8,162 bases of DNA from Flavobacteriaceae bacterium TMED81. GTDB lineage: Bacteria; Bacteroidota; Bacteroidia; Flavobacteriales; Flavobacteriaceae. A program made the translations under genes and the position numbers. Position 1 is the first letter of the stretch. Each line of letters starts with the position of its first letter. The notes under the pieces were generated by a model. That model saw only the letters and a program-made list of their open reading frames with translations. It was not told where the DNA came from and ran no database searches. Location: the NCBI GenBank assembly GCA_002171575.2, contig NHEI02000021.1, positions 51,012 to 59,173 of the forward strand. The letters are read 5' to 3'. Of the stretch, positions 1 to 5,210 are shown piece by piece.

Positions 1-1049
1 AAGATGACCGAAAACCCCAATCCAAATCCAGCTCCTTCTTCATTATATAGATCAGCGGTGTGATTTATTCGGATATTTTTTACCGTAACGGCTTTGAGAA
101 TTTGAGCCCCATTCCAAGTTCCGTTGTGAAGGATCATCAAGCAGAATTGCGCATAATCATTAGCTGTTGAAAACAGACCGTGGGTACCTCCATAGATGGT
201 GTTTCCTGAAGTAGGGACTTGCTGCTCGTGTCGTTTAACAGGATCATTTTCATTTCGACTGTGGAGCTTCATCATACGCCGAGATTGTAATTCATCGAGG
301 TTATAGCCCGTATCATGCATGTCAAGGGGGTCAAAAATATTTGTCTTGAGGTAGGAGGGGATGGATTGTTTGGAAACCCGCTGAAGGATAAGTGCCAATA
401 CATCTGCGCCAGCGCTGTAGTGCCATTGCGTTCCTGGCTGTGCTACGAGCGGAAATGACAAAAGCGTGAATACCCTGTCTTCTAAGGATTTATGAGAACG
501 ATAGTTTAGGGTTTCATCATATAGCGCTTTAAAAAGCTGCTGATCAAGTTTGCTGTCACCAAGCCCGTGAGAAAGACCTGAGGTATGGGTGAGCAAGTCG
601 AGAACGGTCAGGGATCGATTGACCTTTTGTGTTGGGCTATCTACTCCAAGATTGAGGTTGAGGGCGACACCTAAATCTTTTGCTTCGGGGATATACATTT
701 CAATCGGATCATCAAGTGCCAACAGACCACGTTCAACGAGCTGCATGATGGCAACACTGATGATGGGCTTGGTCATGGACTGGATGTAATAGATGCTGTT
801 GGGTTGAAGAGGTGTCTTGGTGGCAACATCCGCCATCCCTTGGGCTTGATGCCAAACCACACGATCATTGAGAATAAGTAGCGTTTCAACACCAGCTAGG
901 GTTTTGTTTGAAATCGAACGCTCATAGTGCGCACAGAGGGAGTCTAAGGAACTTTGGCGAAAGTCTTGCCCATGACCAATGCCAACGCAGATCAGCCAAA
1001 AAACGCCTAATAAAATGGAGTATTTATCGTTAAAGTTTGATTTCTTCAT
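1..1049 (-). CDS. Serine hydrolase, class C beta-lactamase / family VIII esterase fold (3' end cut by window)
   Basis: I read this frame by reverse translation; it is open from an ATG at 1049 to the left edge, giving 349 residues without the stop. The N-terminus looks like a signal peptide: KK at 2-3, a hydrophobic stretch at about 11-24, and likely cleavage near GHGQ (25-28). That implies a periplasmic or exported protein. The nucleophile motif SxxK is S91-M-T-K94. The second motif is Y211-S-A with context WHYSAGADVLAL, closer to the YSxAxDVLG pattern of family VIII carboxylesterases than to the YxN of true AmpC. A GGTHGLFST block (287-295) fits the third active-site strand region. A GFGLGF stretch lies at the truncated end. 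About 50-80 C-terminal residues are probably missing. The start overlaps the end of yhhQ by 20 bases, so translation may be coupled. Substrate is unknown; it could be an esterase, peptidase or inactive PBP-like protein, and antibiotic resistance should not be assumed. Confidence 0.9.
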   Translation of the reverse strand, partial: MKKSNFNDKYSILLGVFWLICVGIGHGQDFRQSSLDSLCAHYERSISNKTLAGVETLLILNDRVVWHQAQGMADVATKTPLQPNSIYYIQSMTKPIISVAIMQLVERGLLALDDPIEMYIPEAKDLGVALNLNLGVDSPTQKVNRSLTVLDLLTHTSGLSHGLGDSKLDQQLFKALYDETLNYRSHKSLEDRVFTLLSFPLVAQPGTQWHYSAGADVLALILQRVSKQSIPSYLKTNIFDPLDMHDTGYNLDELQSRRMMKLHSRNENDPVKRHEQQVPTSGNTIYGGTHGLFSTANDYAQFCLMILHNGTWNGAQILKAVTVKNIRINHTADLYNEEGAGFGLGFSVI

Positions 1050-1731
1050 TGATCTCTAGCTTAAAGTAGGAGCGAATCCAATTGACACTCAAATAGAGTA
1101 AGGGCGTATCGATTAGAGCCACTAGAATTTTAAACACAACGCCAGAAATTAACAGACCGAGGAAAGCGTCCCATGGCAACACACCAAAGACACATAACAA
1201 GCCAACAACGGTAAAGGTATCGATAAACTGGGAGGCAAAAGTAGAGAAGTTGTTCCGCAACCATAGGTGTCGACCTTTGGTCAGATTTTTCCAAAAGTGA
1301 TAGATACGAATGTCGATAAACTGTGCAAAAAGATAGGCCATCATCGAAGCCAATACGGCAATGGGCGACAAGGCAAATACGTTGTTGAAGGTTGCATCAT
1401 CGATGGGTGAATTTGGGAGTGCAGGAACCACGCCAGCCAACAGTAGAATGCCCATGGAAAAAAACGAAGCAAAAATACCGGCAATCACCACTCGGTTTGC
1501 GGCTTTTTTACCAAAAATTTCAGAGATCAAATCGGTTACCAAAAAGGTAATTGGGTAGGGTAGGATACCCACAGAAAGCTCAAACAAGCTGTTTCCCATG
1601 ATTTCCCAATCGAAGGGATACCAATAGAAAAATTTCTGAAAAATCAGATTAGATACAACTAGTGAAGTGATAAATAGCGCGGCGAGATACAGATAGAGTT
1701 TTTGCGCGGCGAGATGTTTTGAAGTGACCAT
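1030..1731 (-). CDS. yhhQ: Queuosine precursor transporter (YhhQ / DUF165, VUT family)
   Basis: This 233-residue integral membrane protein has about six hydrophobic segments, near residues 12-31, 50-66, 82-102, 122-142, 165-184 and 188-214. The family signature is clear: YPITFLVTDLISEIFGKKAA at 59-78, then WLRNNFSTFASQFIDT at 157-172. The acidic and asparagine residues in these blocks are typical of DUF165. E. coli YhhQ imports the queuosine precursors preQ0 and preQ1, so the inferred role here is salvage of a 7-deazaguanine precursor across the inner membrane for tRNA wobble modification. No que or tgt gene lies in the window to support this by context. Its ATG shares a base with the sppA stop (TGATG), which indicates translational coupling. 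No Shine-Dalgarno sequence precedes it, as is usual in Bacteroidota. Length is normal for the family. Family assignment is firm; the exact substrate is inferred. Confidence 0.93.
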   Translation of the reverse strand: MVTSKHLAAQKLYLYLAALFITSLVVSNLIFQKFFYWYPFDWEIMGNSLFELSVGILPYPITFLVTDLISEIFGKKAANRVVIAGIFASFFSMGILLLAGVVPALPNSPIDDATFNNVFALSPIAVLASMMAYLFAQFIDIRIYHFWKNLTKGRHLWLRNNFSTFASQFIDTFTVVGLLCVFGVLPWDAFLGLLISGVVFKILVALIDTPLLYLSVNWIRSYFKLEINEEIKL

Positions 1732-3485
1732 CAGCGGATATTGAGATCAAAAGGAATTCGCGCTTGAATATGGTCGATTTGTGTTGTTGGGTTTGAAAAT
1801 AATGATTGAAAATATTGAATTGATTTTCCAATGGCAGTTTGCCCAAAGGGACTTGGCTGAAGAGATTGAAGAAAGGATTCAAAATCATCGCTAAACTTGG
1901 GGTAGTTCGCTGTTCGGTATGAGTCTGTGTCTGCTAACTTGGCGGCATAGGCAACGGCTTCTTCAAGTCCACCTAAGGAGTCAACCAAGCCAATGTTGTA
2001 GGCGTCAGACCCACTCCAAACGCGACCTTGTGCAACCTTGTCAACTTCCTCTACACTCATATTTCTCCCTGCTGCAACACGCTCCAAAAAGGTGGAATAC
2101 ACCCGTTTGATTTGTTGTCTGATTTCCTGTCTTGCCGGTGGCGTGAGAGACTTCATCGGGCTGTATAACAATGCATTTGGATGCGTACTCACTTGTTCTG
2201 CACGAACGCCCCAGTTTTCGGCCAAATCCTCAACAAGGGGAAGAATGCCAAATACGCCAATCGATCCCGTGATTGTTGTGGGTTCCGCAAAGATATAATC
2301 TGCTCCTGCAGCAATATAATACCCACCAGATGCAGCCAGGTCACCCATAGAAACCACCACTGGCATTTCTTCTTGTAGGGCTTCGATTTCTTGATAAATC
2401 AATTCAGAGGAAAGCGAGCTACCTCCTGGAGAGTTCACACGAATGACCACAGCTTTGGTGCGATCATTTTCCTTGATTTTTTTGAGGGTTCGGATAAATA
2501 GCTCCTGTCCAATTTGAAATTCACCGCCCTCTCCATAAATGATTTCTCCTTGGGCATAGACCACAGCAATTCGATCTTTACCATTTCCTAGATGTGACTT
2601 GACAGTTTGCTGATAGTCTTCAATATCAATGGTATTGAGCTTATCGTCATCTTCCAAGTCCATTTGATTTTTCAGCAATTTTCTGTACTCGTTGCGCAAA
2701 AGTGTGTTGTCAACCACTCCGATTTTGACTGCATTTGCAGCAACTGAGGCATCTAAACCCGAGGCGATTTGGTTGATTTTTTTAGCATTTAAAGCTGTGC
2801 GTTCCTCCATTTTCACAAGCATTTCTTTCCAGAAGCTATCCAAGAGAGATCTGATTTGTTGACGATTTTCATCGCTCATTTCGTCGCGTAAAAAGGGCTC
2901 AACGGCACTTTTATAAGCACCACTTCGAATCACTTGCATCTGAACCCCAGTGATATCTTGAAATTCTTTGAGATACAGAATTTCAGACCCAAGCCCACTG
3001 ATGTCAACACCGCCTTCGGGGTGGACAAAAACGGAATCCGCAACCGATGCGAAATAGTAGTCTTTTTGGGTATAAAAATCATGATAGGCATAAATGAACT
3101 TTCCAGATTCTTTAAAATCGGAAAGCGCATCGCGCATCGCTTGGGTTTGTGACATCCCAGACTGTAAAAAAGTGTGCTCAATGCTGATCCCTTCAATGCG
3201 ATTATCGTCCTTTGCTGCGCGAATAGATGCCAAAATTTTATCCAAACCAATGGCCTCAGCATCGAGATCAAAAGCAGTTTCTAATTCAAATTGATTCGGA
3301 CTGCGATCCGTGACTGGTTTTTGCAAGTTGATTGTCAAGACCGATTTATCTCTCACATTCACCGCATCAGTACTGTCTATAGATGATGCCACACCAGCAA
3401 TGATAATAAACAGAAACACAAAGGCGAGCACAATAGCGATAAAGGTTCCCAGTACGGAGGCGAGTAAATTCTTTAAAAACTGCAT
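1731..3485 (-). CDS. sppA: Signal peptide peptidase SppA, long (67K) type
   Basis: The 584-residue membrane-anchored serine protease of family S49 degrades signal peptides left in the membrane after cleavage by signal peptidase. Residues 9-34 form one hydrophobic N-terminal anchor, so the rest should lie in the periplasm. It has the tandem two-domain layout of E. coli SppA (618 residues). The N-terminal repeat carries the catalytic lysine in SGAYKSAVEPF (K192), and the C-terminal repeat carries the nucleophile in DLAASGGYYIAAG (S386). The 194-residue spacing is close to the 200 between K209 and S409 in E. coli. NSPGGSS (351-357) and TTITGSIGVFG (403-413) are further S49 hallmarks. Both catalytic residues are present and the protein appears intact. 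It is the first gene of the minus-strand group and its stop overlaps the yhhQ start. The start is supported because the hydrophobic anchor begins just after it. Confidence 0.96.
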   Translation of the reverse strand: MQFLKNLLASVLGTFIAIVLAFVFLFIIIAGVASSIDSTDAVNVRDKSVLTINLQKPVTDRSPNQFELETAFDLDAEAIGLDKILASIRAAKDDNRIEGISIEHTFLQSGMSQTQAMRDALSDFKESGKFIYAYHDFYTQKDYYFASVADSVFVHPEGGVDISGLGSEILYLKEFQDITGVQMQVIRSGAYKSAVEPFLRDEMSDENRQQIRSLLDSFWKEMLVKMEERTALNAKKINQIASGLDASVAANAVKIGVVDNTLLRNEYRKLLKNQMDLEDDDKLNTIDIEDYQQTVKSHLGNGKDRIAVVYAQGEIIYGEGGEFQIGQELFIRTLKKIKENDRTKAVVIRVNSPGGSSLSSELIYQEIEALQEEMPVVVSMGDLAASGGYYIAAGADYIFAEPTTITGSIGVFGILPLVEDLAENWGVRAEQVSTHPNALLYSPMKSLTPPARQEIRQQIKRVYSTFLERVAAGRNMSVEEVDKVAQGRVWSGSDAYNIGLVDSLGGLEEAVAYAAKLADTDSYRTANYPKFSDDFESFLQSLQPSPFGQTAIGKSIQYFQSLFSNPTTQIDHIQARIPFDLNIR

Positions 3486-3501
3486 AAAATGCTTATTTCT
3501 A

Positions 3502-3509
3502 CAAATATA
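3502..3509 (-). promoter_or_regulatory. Candidate Bacteroidota -7 promoter box for sppA
   Basis: On the minus strand this reads TATATTTG, an exact match to the TAnnTTTG -7 element of Bacteroidota primary sigma factor promoters. It ends 16 bases before the sppA ATG, which would give a short leader of roughly 10 bases. I see no good TTG/TTTG -33 partner at the expected 17-23 base distance. In such AT-rich DNA a chance match is possible, so the call is tentative. Confidence 0.4.
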
Positions 3510-3549
3510 AAAGGAATATGATTTCTTTTACGACTTTTGTGTTGTGGGA

Positions 3550-4680
3550 ATGCAAAAAACATACATTGCTTTGGGAAGCAACATGGGCGATCGCTTAGCC
3601 AACCTTCAGCAAGCTGTTAATCGAATTCATAATGAAATTGGTCAGGTCTTGCAATGCTCCTCTGTACATGAGGTGCCAGCTGTAGGTTTTTCTGGCGCTA
3701 TTTTTTTAAATGCTTGTCTGGTTGCTGCGTCAGAAAAAACGCCTAAAGCCATTTTGAAAGCCCTTCAAGCAATCGAAAATGAAATGGGCAGAAAGCAAGT
3801 TGCTGATGGCTTGTACCACGATCGACCGATTGACCTTGATTTGATCATGGTTGAAGATGAGGTTCTTCACTCCGACGAGCTGACGGTGCCTCACCCGCGA
3901 TTTCAGGATCGCTTGTTTGTTCTTCAACCCCTTTGTGAGATTGCACCTGAAAAGAGAGTTCCAAATCAAAACCAAACAGTCGCTCAACTGACAAAGACAT
4001 GCGACGATCCCACCAAAATTTCAACGTTTAGCGAGGGACTACAACGACCTGCAATTCACTTCTTGAGACAATTCAATCGCATTTGTGTAGAAGGCACTAT
4101 CGGTTGTGGAAAGACAAGCTTGGCCAAACGAATCGCTGAAGATCTTCAAGCAAAGCTTTTTTTGGAGCGTTTTGCTGAAAATCCATTTTTACCCAAATTC
4201 TATGATGATGCGGATCGCTATGCCTTTCCATTAGAAATGTCATTTTTGGCGGATCGATTTAAACAGCAACGCGAACTGTCCGAACAACTCAACTTGTTTG
4301 GTCAAGGGGTTGTGTCAGATTATGAAGTACACAAATCTTTGATTTTTACTCAGTTTACCCTTTCACCTGATGAGTTTGCCCTGTATCGTACAATATTCTA
4401 CAATATGATGCCCGATGTGCAAAAGCCAGATTTGTATATTCTACTCAAGCAAACCACCCCCAGACTATTGGCGAATATCAAAAAAAGAGGGCGGAGCTAT
4501 GAGCGAACGATTGATGCGGAATATTTAGACAGGGTGCGTCAGGGTTATCAAGAGTTTAAGCGATCTCACCCGGACTGGAATATTGTTGAAATCGATTTGA
4601 GTGAGCTCGATTTTGTGACAAACGACAGAGATTACCACGAAGTGATCAATCGCCTTAGAAGCGCTTTGTCAACGAACTGA
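3550..4680 (+). CDS. folK: Fused HPPK (folate synthesis) and deoxynucleoside kinase
   Basis: This 376-residue protein carries two enzymes. Residues 1-135 are 7,8-dihydro-6-hydroxymethylpterin pyrophosphokinase, which transfers pyrophosphate from ATP to the pterin in folate synthesis. The start IALGSNMGDR (7-16), catalytic R92 and Mg-binding D95/D97 in DRPIDLDLI, and LTVPHPRFQDR (111-121) mark it. After a linker at about 136-175, residues 176-376 are a deoxynucleoside kinase domain (dNK family, cytosolic purine/pyrimidine deoxynucleoside salvage). Its Walker A is GTIGCGKTS (182-190), the probable catalytic base is E206 in ERFAENPFL, and the LID arginines lie in KKRGRSYE (311-318). The usual DRS motif appears as SDY (256-258). 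The substrate base cannot be told from sequence; deoxyadenosine is a guess by analogy with other Bacteroidota enzymes. I chose ATG 3550 over in-frame GTG 3544 because it gives the usual HPPK N-terminus. No frameshift or stop separates the domains. The 3' end overlaps the convergent methylase by 26 bases. Confidence 0.93.
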   Translation: MQKTYIALGSNMGDRLANLQQAVNRIHNEIGQVLQCSSVHEVPAVGFSGAIFLNACLVAASEKTPKAILKALQAIENEMGRKQVADGLYHDRPIDLDLIMVEDEVLHSDELTVPHPRFQDRLFVLQPLCEIAPEKRVPNQNQTVAQLTKTCDDPTKISTFSEGLQRPAIHFLRQFNRICVEGTIGCGKTSLAKRIAEDLQAKLFLERFAENPFLPKFYDDADRYAFPLEMSFLADRFKQQRELSEQLNLFGQGVVSDYEVHKSLIFTQFTLSPDEFALYRTIFYNMMPDVQKPDLYILLKQTTPRLLANIKKRGRSYERTIDAEYLDRVRQGYQEFKRSHPDWNIVEIDLSELDFVTNDRDYHEVINRLRSALSTN

Positions 4681-5191
4681 ACAATTCCCAAACAACCAGC
4701 CCTACACTGACCGATACGTTTAGAGAGTGCTTTGTGCCTTCTTGAGGGATTTCCAATACCACATCGGCAGCACTGACAACTTCTTGAGATACACCTTTGA
4801 CTTCATGTCCAAAGACCAATGCATATGTGGTATCAGGCAGAGGGCTGAAATCCGATAAACTTGTTGATCCTTCTGCCTGTTCAACTGCCAAAACGACGAC
4901 CCCTTTGGATTGGAGATTTTGAATTGCATCTATGGTGTTTTCGCAGTATTGCCACTGCACACTTTCTGTCGCACCCAAAGCAGTTTTTCGAATGTCTTTG
5001 TGAGGTGGGGTTGCTGTGATTCCACAGAGGAAAATTTCTTGTACTCTAAACGCATCAGCTGTGCGGAAAATCGATCCGACATTGTGGGTGCTTCTCACAT
5101 TGTCTAAAACCAAAACAAGGGGACTTTTGGGGGCTTGTTTAAAGCTGTCCACATCCAACCGGTTGAGCTCTGCATTTTTGAGTTTGCGCAT
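4655..5191 (-). CDS. SpoU/TrmH-family RNA 2'-O-methyltransferase
   Basis: This 178-residue enzyme of the knotted SPOUT superfamily transfers methyl from S-adenosylmethionine to a ribose 2'-OH of RNA. All three SpoU motifs are visible. Motif 1 is NVRSTHNVGSIFRTADAF (31-48), with the catalytic arginine at R43. Motif 2 is LVFGHEVKGV (125-134). Motif 3 is IPQEGTKHSLNVSVSVGL (148-165), which builds the SAM-binding knot. It lacks the N-terminal L7Ae-like RNA-binding domain of rRNA methylases such as RlmB, so it is a minimal form, closer in size to tRNA-acting TrmH/TrmL enzymes. The RNA target cannot be decided here. The start MRKLKNAELNRLDV resembles the N-terminus of Bacteroidota homologues as I remember them, so the ATG at 5191 is well supported. 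It is convergent with the folK fusion and divergent from mutS, with its ATG almost touching the possible mutS starts. Confidence 0.93.
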   Translation of the reverse strand: MRKLKNAELNRLDVDSFKQAPKSPLVLVLDNVRSTHNVGSIFRTADAFRVQEIFLCGITATPPHKDIRKTALGATESVQWQYCENTIDAIQNLQSKGVVVLAVEQAEGSTSLSDFSPLPDTTYALVFGHEVKGVSQEVVSAADVVLEIPQEGTKHSLNVSVSVGLVVWELFSSLTKRF

Positions 5192-5195
5192 GAAT

Positions 5196-5203
5196 CAAAA
5201 ATA
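5196..5203 (-). promoter_or_regulatory. Candidate -7 box for the trmH-like gene
   Basis: The minus strand reads TATTTTTG, an exact TAnnTTTG match, ending only 4 bases before the methylase ATG. If it is used, the transcript would start at or beside the start codon and be leaderless or nearly so. Possible -33 TTG triplets lie 16 or 24 bases upstream, at the edges of the usual spacing. It also lies inside the longer possible mutS reading frame. This is a weak call. Confidence 0.3.
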
Positions 5204-5210
5204 CAACTTG

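Noticed and set aside
589..789. Plus-strand open frame of 66 codons, with similar frames inside sppA and mutS
   Set aside because: They are antisense or off-frame shadows of clear genes and show no recognisable protein features.
3544..3549. GTG start two codons upstream of the folK ATG
   Set aside because: The ATG at 3550 gives the usual HPPK N-terminus. GTG would add only Met-Gly, and nothing favours it.
3587..3596. GGCGATCGCT, containing the cyanobacterial-style HIP1 octamer GCGATCGC
   Set aside because: It is a single copy inside the folK coding sequence, with no sign of being a repeated element in this window.
3518..3598. Short 26-codon frame beginning with AAGGA-at-ATG, overlapping the folK start out of frame
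   Set aside because: The ribosome-site-like AAGGA is only two bases from the ATG, Shine-Dalgarno sites matter little in Bacteroidota, and the peptide has no leader-peptide or protein features.
5016..5189. Upstream extension of the mutS frame by 58-65 residues
   Set aside because: It runs antisense through the conserved motif 1 region of the methylase, and MutS proteins do not carry such an N-terminal part. It is open by chance.
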